Positions 9,262 to 19,494 are shown, numbered from the stretch's first letter. The stretch is DNA of 42,291 nucleotides from an uncultured Sphingomonas sp. (GCA_946482655.1 CAMLSA010000018.1:1-42291), one strand, 5' to 3'. Notes: generated by a model not told the origin, from the letters alone. Numbers and translations are program-made.

Positions 9262-9792
9262 ATGCACCGGCTTTTCGTCGCCCTTCGCCCGCCGCGCCCG
9301 ATGCGCGAAGCACTGCTCGCCACGATGGGCGACATTCCGGGCGCCCGTTGGCAGGACGATGATCAGCTTCACCTCACCTTGCGCTTCATCGGCGGGGTGG
9401 ATCGCCATGTCGCCGAGGATATCGCCGCGGCGCTGGGATCGGTTTCGCATCCCGGCTTCGAACTCAGGCTCGACGGGATCGGCAGCTTCGATCGGCGCGG
9501 GCGGGTCGACGCGATCTGGGCGGGCGTGGCGCCGCATGATCCGGTCCGGTCGCTTCATGTCTCGGTGACCCGCGCGCTGACGCGAGCGGGGATTCCGCCC
9601 GAAATGCGCGCTTTCGTGCCGCACATCACCCTCGCACGGCTGCCCCGCGGGGCCTCCACATCGGCACTGCCGATGGAACGGCTCTGGCCCGGCCGGGTCG
9701 AAGCGCGTTTCGATCACTTCATCCTCTATGAAAGCGAGCTCGGCGCTTCCGGGCCGACCTATTCGGTGATCGAGCGCTACTCGCTGGAGTGA
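9262..9792 (+). CDS. thpR: RNA 2',3'-cyclic phosphodiesterase (LigT-like)
   Basis: 176 residues, 2H phosphoesterase. The two catalytic motifs are HLTL near residue 37 and HITL near residue 120, in the usual duplicated arrangement. Family members hydrolyse 2',3'-cyclic phosphates at RNA ends to 2'-phosphates. Start at 9262 gives the normal MHRLFVALRPP opening. It is divergent from the Bax inhibitor gene and its stop is 3 nt from the convergent phosphatase gene. Confidence 0.92.
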   Translation: MHRLFVALRPPRPMREALLATMGDIPGARWQDDDQLHLTLRFIGGVDRHVAEDIAAALGSVSHPGFELRLDGIGSFDRRGRVDAIWAGVAPHDPVRSLHVSVTRALTRAGIPPEMRAFVPHITLARLPRGASTSALPMERLWPGRVEARFDHFILYESELGASGPTYSVIERYSLE

Positions 9793-9795
9793 CCT

Positions 9796-10308
9796 TCAAG
9801 AGCCGAGTTTCGTCAGCAGGCCCTCCACTCCGGCAGCGATGTCGTTCCACGCCGCCTCGAAGCCCTCATCCTCGCCGAAATAGGGATCGGCGACATCCTT
9901 CCCGTGCCGGCCTTCGACATGATCCAGCAGCATCGTCAGGTCGGCGCCGACTTCGCTGCGCCTCAACAGCTGCAGATCCCGAAGATTCCGGCGATCGAGC
10001 GCCACGACATGATCGAAACGGGTGAAATCCCCAGGAGCCACCTGACGCGCGCGCAGGCCGCTGATGTCGATGCCGTGCCGGGCGCCGGTAGCGATCGCCC
10101 GCGGGTCGGGAGGATTGCCGACATGCCAGTCTCCGGTGCCGGCCGAGTCCACCTCGACTGGCACTCCCAGCCGCTCCGCCGCCGCCCGCATCGCGCCCTC
10201 GGCCAGCGGCGAGCGGCAGATATTGCCGAGGCAGACGAACAATATGCGCCGCGTACGGATAGGATCACTCGGCCTTGACGACACCGCAGGCGAGGCGTCC
10301 GCCGGCAT
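9796..10308 (-). CDS. Low-molecular-weight protein-tyrosine phosphatase
   Basis: About 170 residues. The P-loop is VCLGNICRSP with nucleophile Cys and CX5R spacing, and the general acid loop DPYFGEDEGF is near the C-terminus, both diagnostic of LMW-PTP. In Gram-negative bacteria such enzymes often control tyrosine kinases of exopolysaccharide export, but no kinase is in the window. The start is uncertain: ATGs at 10347 and 10308 and a GTG at 10284 all fall inside sodC and none has a good ribosome site, so translation may be coupled to sodC. The fold proper begins at RILFVC. Confidence 0.88.
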   Translation of the reverse strand: MPADASPAVSSRPSDPIRTRRILFVCLGNICRSPLAEGAMRAAAERLGVPVEVDSAGTGDWHVGNPPDPRAIATGARHGIDISGLRARQVAPGDFTRFDHVVALDRRNLRDLQLLRRSEVGADLTMLLDHVEGRHGKDVADPYFGEDEGFEAAWNDIAAGVEGLLTKLGS

Positions 10309-10798
10309 TGCCGGTCGGATCGGTCTTATAGTCGTCGGCAGCCGCATGAATGACGACCGCCGCGCCGTCCGCGTCTAACAGCGCTTCCTTGCCGCCCCTC
10401 AAGGTCGCGTTCTTGATCACCGTGGTCAGCGTGCCGGTGCCGTCGGCGACGACCGTCATGTTGGGCATGTCGCCCATGTGTGCGCCAGCCGGATTGTCAT
10501 GGCCGTGCTGTTTCATCGCCGGATTCCAGTGACCGCCGGCGCTCGTGAAATCGGGTCCGGTGCAAGTGCCGGTGGTGTGAACATGGACCGCATGAACGCC
10601 TGCCGGAAGGCCCACCCCCCGCACATCGACATGAATCCCGTCCTTGTGCTGGACCAGTGTGGCCTTGCCCTTGGTCTGACCATGGGTGTCGATGAGGTCG
10701 GCTGTTGCACGGCCCGATGGCGGAGCGGCCGCGGCCATCAGCGTCGCGGCGCCGGCGACGAGACACAAAGTGAGGCTGGCGGCTTTGGTCTGAGACAT
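10265..10798 (-). CDS. sodC: Periplasmic Cu/Zn superoxide dismutase family protein
   Basis: 177 residues with a signal peptide (first 20 or so residues, ending AAAAP). Metal ligands visible: HVHTTG, the GGHWNP and GAHMGD loops, and the C-terminal VVIHAAADDYKTDP. The C-terminal signature GNAGGRLACGVV matches the Cu/Zn SOD pattern, with cysteines for the intramolecular disulfide. It removes superoxide in the periplasm. ATG at 10798 has GGAGAGAAGC directly upstream. The 3' end overlaps the phosphatase gene on the same strand. Confidence 0.93.
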   Translation of the reverse strand: MSQTKAASLTLCLVAGAATLMAAAAPPSGRATADLIDTHGQTKGKATLVQHKDGIHVDVRGVGLPAGVHAVHVHTTGTCTGPDFTSAGGHWNPAMKQHGHDNPAGAHMGDMPNMTVVADGTGTLTTVIKNATLRGGKEALLDADGAAVVIHAAADDYKTDPTGNAGGRLACGVVKAE

Positions 10799-10873
10799 GC
10801 TTCTCTCCTCGGTTCGACGCTCCGCCCGGTCGATCATGCCGGATCGTCGCGGACGAATAAAGATATGAGGACC

Positions 10874-10902
10874 AAAAAAAGGGCCGGCCCGAAGGCCGGC
10901 CC
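10874..10902 (-). terminator. Rho-independent terminator of the OmpA-like gene
   Basis: Perfect 9-bp GC stem GGGCCGGCC/GGCCGGCCC with a TTCG tetraloop (minus strand), then seven T. It lies about 40 nt after the stop at 10944 and before the sodC start. Confidence 0.93.
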
Positions 10903-10943
10903 CAATTCTTGCGAGGTCACCGACGGATCGATGACCCTGCCGC

Positions 10944-12077
10944 TTACATGCCGGCGCCGAAGGTGATTTCGACGCGACGGTTCTGCGGCTCGCGCACGCC
11001 GTCGGCGGTATCCACCAGCGGCTTGCTTTCGCCGAACGCTTCCGTCGCGATCGCGCTTTCCGGAACGCCCTTGCCGGCGAGATAAGCCTTCACCGCGTCG
11101 GCACGACGCTGCGAGAGACCGACATTATACTGGTCGCCACCCGACTTGTCGGCGTGGCCGGCAAGCTGGACGCGCGCCTGACCGGTCGTCGCGTAGGCGT
11201 TCGCCGCATTGTCGAGGATGGACGCGGCTTCCGCCGTGATGTCCGACCTATCCCAGTCGAAGAACACGATGAACGGCCCCGGAGTCTCGACCACCGGCGG
11301 CGGCGGAGGCGGCGGAGGCGGAGGCGGCGGGGGAGGCGGCGGCGGAGGCGGCGGAGGCGGCGGTGCAGCCGGCTCGCCGAAGTTGTAGACGAGGCTCAGC
11401 AGCAGGCTGTGCGAACGCCAGTCACCCTCATATTCCGCGCCCAGACGATCGAATACCTTGGCCTTATTTACGTTGAAGTAGCGATACTTCAGGCCAACAT
11501 CGACGTTGGTCGTGACTGGATAGCGAACACCGGCGATCGCCTGCCAGGCGAATTTCGAGTCCGAGTCGTTGAGGAAATCGTCACCCGAGACATTATAGCC
11601 CCGGAACTTGACGCGGGCGATGCCGGCACCGCCGCCAACATAGCCCGAGAAGCCTTCCTCGCCACCGAAGTCCAGCAGGGCGTTGGCCATGAAGCTCAGC
11701 GCGCTGTTCTTGCCCGAAGCGTCGGGGTAGGCGCCCGGAGGCGCGCCGACACCGGCCGGCGGGCCAATCAGGGCCGGAGTGCGGGGAGTGGTCGTGTCGA
11801 TCTCGTTGACGCGACTCCGCTTGTAGGCGACCTCGCCTTCGAGCCGGAACATGCCGAAGTCATAGCCGATGATGCCATCGACATCGAAACCGGTCTTGGT
11901 GTCGACGACAGCCCGGCCAGGACCGGAGAAAGTACCCGAAGGACCGACGTCGAACTTCAGGTCTTCCTGCAGCATGCCGCCGCCTTCAATACCCACATAC
12001 CAGGCATTGTCGCGGGCGAAGGCCGGCGCTGCGAGTGCGGTCGAAGCGAGCGCTGCCAGGATGGCTAGCTTGCGCAT
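10944..12077 (-). CDS. OmpA family outer membrane protein with long polyproline linker
   Basis: 377 residues. A signal peptide (cut near AFA) leads into an eight-stranded beta-barrel (about residues 20-235, ending LLLSLVYNFG). A linker of 23 consecutive prolines follows (11295-11363). The C-terminal OmpA/MotB peptidoglycan-binding domain contains LAGHADKSGGDQYNVGLSQRRADAV and ends with the ENRRVEI-like PQNRRVEITF. It links outer membrane and cell wall. Ribosome site AGGGGAATGAT before the ATG at 12077. Own terminator at 10874. The polyproline run implies strong dependence on EF-P, by inference. Confidence 0.93.
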   Translation of the reverse strand: MRKLAILAALASTALAAPAFARDNAWYVGIEGGGMLQEDLKFDVGPSGTFSGPGRAVVDTKTGFDVDGIIGYDFGMFRLEGEVAYKRSRVNEIDTTTPRTPALIGPPAGVGAPPGAYPDASGKNSALSFMANALLDFGGEEGFSGYVGGGAGIARVKFRGYNVSGDDFLNDSDSKFAWQAIAGVRYPVTTNVDVGLKYRYFNVNKAKVFDRLGAEYEGDWRSHSLLLSLVYNFGEPAAPPPPPPPPPPPPPPPPPPPPPPPVVETPGPFIVFFDWDRSDITAEAASILDNAANAYATTGQARVQLAGHADKSGGDQYNVGLSQRRADAVKAYLAGKGVPESAIATEAFGESKPLVDTADGVREPQNRRVEITFGAGM

Positions 12078-12282
12078 ATCATTCCCCTCTTTCCAACAGG
12101 TTCCAGATGGAACGTGTGATCAATTAAACCATTCAGCCGGACCCGCGCAAGCGCATCCGTTTCCGAGCCGTTCCGATTTACCGAATCCATTTCGGATACG
12201 CATCGGAATAGTCAGATAGCCGCTAAACGAGGCTTTCCCAAAAGGGTTGCTCATCATGACGAAAAATTTCGAAACCGGTTCG

Positions 12283-12306
12283 AACTGTTGTAAACGTGCA
12301 ACAGTT
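12283..12306. repeat. Inverted repeat downstream of the SOUL gene
   Basis: AACTGTTG/CAACAGTT, perfect 8-bp arms with an 8-nt spacer, just past the 3' end of the minus-strand SOUL gene and about 200 nt upstream of the OmpA-like gene start. No T-tract follows, so it may be a weak terminator or a protein-binding site. The rest of 12078-12282 holds only the OmpA leader. Confidence 0.45.
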
Positions 12307-12317
12307 TGCAGCCGGCG

Positions 12318-12914
12318 TCAGCCGGCCAGCGGCAAGAGGACTTCGTTCGGAAGCGCCTTTCCCGGTTTCAGCGGCGAATTGTGATAGGCCTGCTCGGCCG
12401 GACCCGATGCATTTCTCCGCTGGCTCTTGGTCCAGCGCTGCAACTCGGCGGTCTTCGCGGCGAACAGCCGATCGGTCGGCTTTCCGGGTATCGAAATCAC
12501 CGCCACCTCCCGCGCCGGGATTTCGCCGATCGATATGCCCGGCGCCGGCGCTTCGAGGGCTGCCCGGTCATGACCTTCGGGTATGAGGAAGCGGACGCAC
12601 CACGCCCCCTTTCCCAGCGGGACGGTCAGCACCGGCATGGTGATCGGGATTTCCTCCCCTTCCCGGTCCTCGCCGAACATATAATCCGCGAGCAGGGCGA
12701 AGCCGTTGCCGAGGGCCCGGTCACGTGAACCGTTTTGGATCGTCTCGATAACCAGCAGGGCGGGATAACGGCGTATTTCGAACCCGCCCTCGGCCACCAG
12801 GCTTTCGTAGGCCGGCGCCCTGGCTGCGCGCTGTTTGAGATAGATATAGGCCGCGCCCGCCGCCGCCGTGGCCGCCACGCCCGCCAATATCTTACCCCAA
12901 CCGATCTTCGCCAT
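12318..12914 (-). CDS. SOUL heme-binding family protein
   Basis: 198 residues. An N-terminal hydrophobic stretch (ILAGVAATAAAGAAYIYL) suggests a membrane anchor. The SOUL domain begins EGGFEIRRYPALLVIET and runs to the C-terminus with the PVLTVPLGKG and PTDRLFAAKTAELQRW landmarks. Bacterial SOUL proteins bind heme or related tetrapyrroles, with function mostly unknown. ATG at 12914 has GGAG 6 nt upstream; a GTG at 12926 adds four residues. Divergent from the PLP enzyme gene at 13132. Confidence 0.88.
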   Translation of the reverse strand: MAKIGWGKILAGVAATAAAGAAYIYLKQRAARAPAYESLVAEGGFEIRRYPALLVIETIQNGSRDRALGNGFALLADYMFGEDREGEEIPITMPVLTVPLGKGAWCVRFLIPEGHDRAALEAPAPGISIGEIPAREVAVISIPGKPTDRLFAAKTAELQRWTKSQRRNASGPAEQAYHNSPLKPGKALPNEVLLPLAG

Positions 12915-13131
12915 AGAGCGCTCCACCTCCGCGGCGGGAAATTAGTCGTGCACCCCGGAAATTGCCAGTTCGTTCGATGACGAATCCGTCGTGAGGGCCG
13001 GCCGGCTGATCGGAAGCGGCGGCAAGGGGCTCCAGCTGCTTCGCCACTCGGCCGATCCCGGATTTCTTGCCAGCTCCCGTGGCGAGGCGCATCATCCCGC
13101 CATCCCAGGAAAACATGTTCGCAGGATCATC

Positions 13132-14451
13132 ATGACCAAAAACTCCGAACCCCCGCTGAGCGGAACGACACCGCGTCGCCGCCCCAAACCCGAAGTCCTC
13201 GAAGTCGGCGGCCGTCGGCTGAAGCCGTCCACCCTGATGATGGGCCACGGCTATGATCCGATGCTGTCCGAAGGCTCGCTGAAACCGCCGATCTTTCTCA
13301 CGTCCACGTTCGTGTTTGAAAGCGCCGCCGCCGGAAAGCGCCATTTCGAGGGCGTGACCGGCAAACGGCCGGGAGGTGCGGAAGGGCTGGTCTATTCCCG
13401 CTTCAACGGGCCCGACCAGGAGATATTGGAGGACCGGCTCGGCATCTGGGAGGATGCAGAGGATGCATTGAGCTTTTCGAGCGGCATGTCCGCGATCGCG
13501 ACGCTGATGCTCTCCATGGTGCGTCCCGGCGACGTCATCGTCCATTCGGCCCCTCTTTATGCCGCGACCGAGACCCTGATCGCGCGCATATTGGGCCGTT
13601 TCGGCGTGGAGTGGCTCGATTTCCCCGCAGGCGCCACACCCGAGGAGATATCGGCGGTGATCACCGCCGCCAAGGCGAAGGGACGGGTCGCCTTCGTCTA
13701 TCTCGAAAGCCCCTCGAACCCGACGAATGCGCTGGTCGACGTCGAGGCGGTGCGCGAGGCGCGTAACGCCCTGTTCGCGGACGAGACGGAAAAGCCGCCA
13801 ATCGTGATCGACAACACCTTCCTAGGCCCGCTCTGGTCCAAGCCGCTCAAACATGGTGCCGATCTGGTCGTCTATTCGCTCACCAAATATGCCGGCGGCC
13901 ACAGCGACCTCGTGGCTGGCGGGGTGGTCGGCGCCAAGGCGCTGCTCGATCCCGTCAGGGCAATGCGCAATACGATCGGCACGATCACCGATCCCAATAC
14001 GGCCTGGATGCTGCTCCGATCGCTGGAGACGCTCGAACTTCGGATGAGCCGCGCCGGCGAGAATGCCGCGAAGATATGCGAATGGCTGCGCAGCCAGCCG
14101 CAGGTCGATCGTATCGGCTATCTCGGCTTCCTCGAGCCAGGCTCACGCCAGGCCGATATCTTCCGCCGCCATTGCGACGGCGCGGGCTCGACCTTCTCGC
14201 TCTATCTCAAGGGCGGCGAAAGGGAAGCTTTCGCCTTTCTCGACGCGCTCAAGATCGCCAAACTCGCGGTGAGCCTGGGCGGAACCGAGACGCTGGCAAG
14301 CCACCCCGCGGGCATGACCCATCTTTCGGTGTCCGACGAACGCAAGAAGATGCTCGATATCGGCGACAATCTGGTGCGCATCTCGATCGGGATCGAGGAT
14401 CCCGACGATCTGATCGCCGACTTCGCCCAGGCACTGAAGGCGATCGGCTGA
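13132..14451 (+). CDS. Cys/Met metabolism PLP-dependent enzyme (cystathionine gamma-synthase family)
   Basis: 439 residues of fold-type I. The PLP lysine is K252 in YSLTKYAGGHSD, and the family block ALSFSSGMSAIATLM, YxRxxxP-like YSRFNGPDQEILE and the C-terminal LASHPAGMTHLSV all match. Members make or split cystathionine or sulfhydrylate homoserine esters. An N-terminal basic tail of about 45 residues before the domain is longer than in MetB. ATG at 13132 has AGGA upstream; an open frame reaches back to 12991 but adds unconserved sequence. Exact reaction not resolved. Confidence 0.88.
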   Translation: MTKNSEPPLSGTTPRRRPKPEVLEVGGRRLKPSTLMMGHGYDPMLSEGSLKPPIFLTSTFVFESAAAGKRHFEGVTGKRPGGAEGLVYSRFNGPDQEILEDRLGIWEDAEDALSFSSGMSAIATLMLSMVRPGDVIVHSAPLYAATETLIARILGRFGVEWLDFPAGATPEEISAVITAAKAKGRVAFVYLESPSNPTNALVDVEAVREARNALFADETEKPPIVIDNTFLGPLWSKPLKHGADLVVYSLTKYAGGHSDLVAGGVVGAKALLDPVRAMRNTIGTITDPNTAWMLLRSLETLELRMSRAGENAAKICEWLRSQPQVDRIGYLGFLEPGSRQADIFRRHCDGAGSTFSLYLKGGEREAFAFLDALKIAKLAVSLGGTETLASHPAGMTHLSVSDERKKMLDIGDNLVRISIGIEDPDDLIADFAQALKAIG

Positions 14452-14479
14452 GGCCGCTGCCGGGCCTTTCACGCCGCGG

Positions 14480-15373
14480 TCAGGTGAAGTTGCCGCGGTC
14501 CAGCGTGTTAAAATAGCCGGTCAGCGTGACAACGGCGGTTTTGGTCAGCTCGATGAACACCCGGCGGCCGTCGAGCGGATCGGCCACCCGGTGCAGCAGC
14601 CCCATTTCGGTGAGCTGTCTGATCCAGCGCAATGCGGTCGTGGCCGGAACGGCCGCGGCGATGCACAGGCTCGATACGGCCACCGAACGGCCCTCTACCC
14701 GCGCCGCCATTAAATCGAGAAGAATGTCCCACGCGGGGTCGGCGAACAGGCCTGGACCGAAAAGCTGGTTGCGGAGCCGGCGCGCGCGGATCATTCCGCG
14801 GATCAGCGATGGATCGGGCGCCTCGAGATCCTCGGCCACCAGCGCCATTCCGCTCGCCGGAAGGTCGTGACAGCTATCGTAGATAGGCCCTTCGCCCACT
14901 CCAAACCCGTCACGCGGCATGCCGCCATCCGACGCGGGCCGCCGGACGCCTTTATCGCTGACATCCTCCTCGCGTAGCTGCGGTCCTGCCCTGGCCAGTC
15001 CATTCGCCATCGCCTGAGCGAGCGCCTTCGAATCACGACCCACCAGTACGCTTACATCGAGATGCCCGATCCGGGCGGCGGTGACGTCGACAAGCTCGGG
15101 GACGATCGTGACGACGCTGGAGAAGCGATGATCGCCCGCGGCATCCTCTATCTGCCGGAACAGCCGATCGAGCACAGGGCCGTGATCGATGCTGACGTCG
15201 ACGATCACGAGATCGACGGCGATCTGCCCCTCCAGGCGATCGGAGGCCTGCGCGATAGGCAAGGCGGCGGCGATCCGGCCGCCGCTGGCGATCGTAGTTT
15301 CCGAGGCCATGACGATCCCCTCTTCGGAATCGCCGAAGATCAGAACCGCGGGAGCATCGTCCCAAACTGCCAC
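14480..15373 (-). CDS. MarR-like winged-helix regulator with a receiver-like N-terminal domain
   Basis: 297 residues. The C-terminal 100 residues form a winged helix of MarR type (ILLDLMAARVEGRSVAVSSLCIAAAVPATTALRWIRQL, then the wing DPLDGRRVFIELT, split here). The N-terminal 120 residues alternate hydrophobic strands and helices like a response-regulator receiver (VLIFGDS, VDLVIVDVSID, SSVVTIVPELVD, DVSVLVGRD) but I see no clear phospho-Asp triad. I choose the GTG at 15373, which has GGGAGG seven nt upstream; a start at 15451 adds 26 residues. Divergent from the hemerythrin gene, so it may act on it. Confidence 0.75.
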   Translation of the reverse strand: MAVWDDAPAVLIFGDSEEGIVMASETTIASGGRIAAALPIAQASDRLEGQIAVDLVIVDVSIDHGPVLDRLFRQIEDAAGDHRFSSVVTIVPELVDVTAARIGHLDVSVLVGRDSKALAQAMANGLARAGPQLREEDVSDKGVRRPASDGGMPRDGFGVGEGPIYDSCHDLPASGMALVAEDLEAPDPSLIRGMIRARRLRNQLFGPGLFADPAWDILLDLMAARVEGRSVAVSSLCIAAAVPATTALRWIRQLTEMGLLHRVADPLDGRRVFIELTKTAVVTLTGYFNTLDRGNFT

Positions 15374-15494
15374 TACCCGGCCTCCCGCACGCCGATCATG
15401 CCCCGCCCCCGCGTGCGATGTCTGTGAAAAAATAGCGGCCGCACCAATCATGTCAGCAAGGGATTGGTCCGGAATGGATTAAGTTGTCGAGTTG

Positions 15495-15520
15495 GGAACA
15501 TTGCCGGCGCAAGCCACGTT
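15495..15520 (+). promoter_or_regulatory. EcfG-type general stress promoter for the hemerythrin gene
   Basis: GGAAC at 15495-15499, 17-nt spacer, CGTT at 15517-15520. This matches the known alphaproteobacterial EcfG consensus (GGAAC-N16/17-CGTT). Predicted transcription start is near 15527, giving a leader of about 33 nt to the ATG at 15560. Confidence 0.75.
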
Positions 15521-15559
15521 TTCCCCGGAAAATCCCCTGTTGCGAGAGAGAATGCCACG

Positions 15560-16120
15560 ATGTCAGGCAAATATGGCGTGCGCAATCGCCAGAACCACCA
15601 TGTGATCGCCGAGGATGATCCGCTGGCGATCAGCCTCCTCAAGCGAGAGCATCATGTTTTTCGAGATCTGTTCGATGAAGCGGATAGTGCGGAAGCCGGA
15701 AGGCTGACCGACATCGCCCGCGAGCTCTGCATGCGGCTGAGTGTCCACATGGCGATCGAAGAGGAGATTCTCTACCCGGCGCTCAAGCCCGTCATCGGCG
15801 ACGGCGAGGTCAACGAGGGCATCGTCGAGCATCAATCGGGCAAGCGGATCATCGCCGAGCTCGAACAGCTCGACGGCACCGAGGAGCTGTTCCGCGCCAA
15901 GGTGCACGTGCTGGGCGAAGAGACCGTCCACCATATCGACGAAGAGGACGAGGATCTGTTCGAAGATGCCAAGGCGGCGCATGCCGAGGGTGACATCGAT
16001 CTCGAGGCGCTGGGCGAAAGGCTGCGCGCGCGCCAGGCCGAACTCTATGACGAGATCGCAGCGACCGGCGAGACCGGCAAGACCTGCGAGGCACAGCCTG
16101 ACGAGGTGGAGCGGACCTGA
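15560..16120 (+). CDS. Hemerythrin HHE domain protein
   Basis: 186 residues. Diiron ligands of the HHE fold are visible: REHHVFRDLF near residue 32, HMAIEEEILYP near 62, VEHQSGKRII near 92, and HHIDEEDEDLF near 127. Such proteins bind oxygen, NO or iron and are common stress proteins. The C-terminal 45 residues are acidic and probably helical or disordered. ATG at 15560 follows GAGAGAG. An open frame extends to 15464, but the stress promoter at 15495 makes the shorter start right. Convergent with the gene ending at 16157. Confidence 0.9.
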   Translation: MSGKYGVRNRQNHHVIAEDDPLAISLLKREHHVFRDLFDEADSAEAGRLTDIARELCMRLSVHMAIEEEILYPALKPVIGDGEVNEGIVEHQSGKRIIAELEQLDGTEELFRAKVHVLGEETVHHIDEEDEDLFEDAKAAHAEGDIDLEALGERLRARQAELYDEIAATGETGKTCEAQPDEVERT

Positions 16121-16156
16121 GGACGCGATCCCCTGGATTGTTCCGTCTGCGGCGGC

Positions 16157-17449
16157 CTACGGTGTGAGTGCCATCAGCGACCGGGTTTCGATCGCCTCAT
16201 ACAGCGCGAATTCATCGAGCAGAGGTGCGCCGAGCGCCACTTCGAACGCATCGCGATTTGCCTGCGCGCCGTAGGCGGCCCTGGCTTCATCTCCCAGATT
16301 CGACTGAAAGATACCCGCTGCGCTCACCGGCAGGAAATCCTCGTAAATGATCGGCTCCGCGACCACGTCCCCGCAACCGATCGCGACTTCGATATCGTCC
16401 GGCCGCGCCGGTCCACCGCTGTAGCGGAAGAAGGCCAATCCTTCGCGGCGCAGCGCGCTCCAGTCGTCGGGCAGTTCCCCAAAACGATCCCGGCCTGCCC
16501 TCGCGGTTTGCAGCAGCTCATCATACAGCGCCCTCCCCTTGCGCGTAAGCGCGGCACCGCGCTGCTCGACCTCGCCGAAGCGGGCGGTGTGGCGGCCGGG
16601 CACTCGCACGCCCGATGCCGAGGGGAAGATGATCCGTTCCTCGATGGCCTTGAAGCTGGTCTGGCGCAGCAGGACCGGACAGTCGCGCCGCGGCGGGCCC
16701 TCGATCACCTCCTTCGGGAGGATGCCGTGCTTGGGCATCCCCGCCTGGACCGCGTCTATATCGAGGGTGCGTGGGGTGAGATGGTTGATGTGAGGCCCTT
16801 TGAAGCTGACCACGTCGGCGATCAGCCGATGCGCGTCGAGGAGACGGCCATAGGTCTCGGCGCTGACCGTCGCGGTCGCATGCCAGCGGAATGTCTCGAG
16901 CAGCTCGGTGACGAAGTCGGCCGCGGCCGCGGTGTCGAGCCCGCCGTCGCGCTCGGCTTGCTCGATCAGTGCCAGCGCGCCCGGGGTGACGATCCGGCGG
17001 GCGTCGAGGATAGCGGCCGCCTCGGCCCGCAGCCCAGGATCCTCGATCAACTCCAGCCGCAGCAGCGACGTGAAGACGCGAAACGGATTGGCGTTGAGCG
17101 CGGCCTCATCGACGGGCCGGAATGCGGTCGAGTGGACCGGCACGCCCGCCGCCGCCAGATCATAATAGCCGACCGGATACATCCCCATCACGGCGAAGGC
17201 GCGGCGCATCAGCGCCAGTTCGGCGGCGGTACCCAGCCGGATCGCGCCATGTCGCTCGCCCGCCAGCCGATCGATCTCGCCATTGCGGCGCATCGCCCGG
17301 GCCAGCGCCGGATCGCGCGCGAGCATCGCGGCGTTGCAGTCCTCGACGAGCTTCAGCAGCGTGCCATATTGCGGCACCTCCACGCGGTACATCTCGGACA
17401 TCGCCGCCGAGAAGCCGGCACGGATCGCATCGGTCGCGACGAACGACAT
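16157..17449 (-). CDS. hglS: 2-oxoadipate dioxygenase/decarboxylase (HglS, DUF1338 family)
   Basis: 430 residues. Known members convert 2-oxoadipate to D-2-hydroxyglutarate in lysine breakdown with a non-heme Fe(II) of the vicinal-oxygen-chelate type. Landmarks: HSTAFRPV near residue 107 (first metal His and substrate Arg four residues later), GPHINHLTPRTLDID near 222 (second His), and a conserved glutamate in KAIEERIIFP near 270. The ATG at 17449 lies 4 nt past the murA stop, so the gene is read as the second gene of a murA operon. No other lysine catabolism gene is near. The related E. coli name is YdcJ. Confidence 0.87.
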   Translation of the reverse strand: MSFVATDAIRAGFSAAMSEMYRVEVPQYGTLLKLVEDCNAAMLARDPALARAMRRNGEIDRLAGERHGAIRLGTAAELALMRRAFAVMGMYPVGYYDLAAAGVPVHSTAFRPVDEAALNANPFRVFTSLLRLELIEDPGLRAEAAAILDARRIVTPGALALIEQAERDGGLDTAAAADFVTELLETFRWHATATVSAETYGRLLDAHRLIADVVSFKGPHINHLTPRTLDIDAVQAGMPKHGILPKEVIEGPPRRDCPVLLRQTSFKAIEERIIFPSASGVRVPGRHTARFGEVEQRGAALTRKGRALYDELLQTARAGRDRFGELPDDWSALRREGLAFFRYSGGPARPDDIEVAIGCGDVVAEPIIYEDFLPVSAAGIFQSNLGDEARAAYGAQANRDAFEVALGAPLLDEFALYEAIETRSLMALTP

Positions 17450-17453
17450 GCGT

Positions 17454-18737
<1,284 letters not shown>

Positions 18738-18958
18738 TGCTATGCGTTTATCGCTTCGCGCCGCCGACGCAATATGCGTATGGGACGACTTGGCGTGCGA
18801 TCGTCGGTGGCAAGGCTTGTACATGGGCGACTGTTTCGCCTATGGATGCGCGAAGTCCCTCGGCGTTCCCTTGCTTTTCAAGGGTGACGACCTTCCGCAG
18901 ACAGACATCGCACCGGCCGTTTAATTAAGAGCAGGGGCTAGGATTCACGGTTTCCGGC

Positions 18959-19321
18959 TCAGGCCTTCTCCAGCGTGCACTGGAGGGGATGCTGGTTCTG
19001 CCGGGCGAAGTCGACGACCTGGCTCACCTTGGTCTCGGCGACCTCATAGCTGAACACGCCGCACACACCGACGCCCTTCTGGTGGACATGGAGCATTACC
19101 CGGGTCGCATCCTCGATGTTCATCCGGAAGAAGCGCTGCAGGCAGAGCACGACGAACTCCATCGGCGTATAGTCGTCGTTGAGCATCAGAACCTTGTAGG
19201 GTGAAGGCTTCTTGGTACGCGTCCGCGTCCGCGTAGCAAGGCCCAGGCCGGTGCCATTCTCATCGCCGTCCTTGCGGTTGGCCATGCCGGTCGGGCTGTT
19301 CGAGGGAATGTTTTGACTCAT
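18959..19321 (-). CDS. clpS: ATP-dependent Clp protease adaptor ClpS
   Basis: 120 residues. ClpS delivers N-degron substrates to ClpAP. The core carries [17 protein letters not shown] (the Asn-Asp-Asp N-degron pocket) and [23 protein letters not shown]. The N-terminal 45 residues are a flexible tail with [12 protein letters not shown] at 19321 is chosen for usual length; MANRKDGD at 19285 is a possible shorter start. clpA is not in the window. Confidence 0.93.
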   Translation of the reverse strand: MSQNIPSNSPTGMANRKDGDENGTGLGLATRTRTRTKKPSPYKVLMLNDDYTPMEFVVLCLQRFFRMNIEDATRVMLHVHQKGVGVCGVFSYEVAETKVSQVVDFARQNQHPLQCTLEKA

Positions 19322-19428
19322 CGTCGGAGCGGGACTCGCACTGGCACGAAAACGGATGGGAGAGAATATGGCACCCGGGGCCGCTTCGGCAAGAGGGAGG
19401 GTGCAGTTGAATGTCGGAACGGCGCGCC

Positions 19429-19468
19429 GAAAAAACAATCCGGCCGCCCCCGGGAAGAGGACGGCCGG
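19429..19468 (-). terminator. Rho-independent terminator of the phasin gene
   Basis: Stem CCGGCCG/CGGCCGG (19440-19446 with 19462-19468) with a 15-nt loop, then ATTGTTTTTT on the minus strand. It lies about 27 nt after the phasin stop. Confidence 0.8.
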
Positions 19469-19494
19469 ACGCTACGCCATATAGCGGAGCGAAA

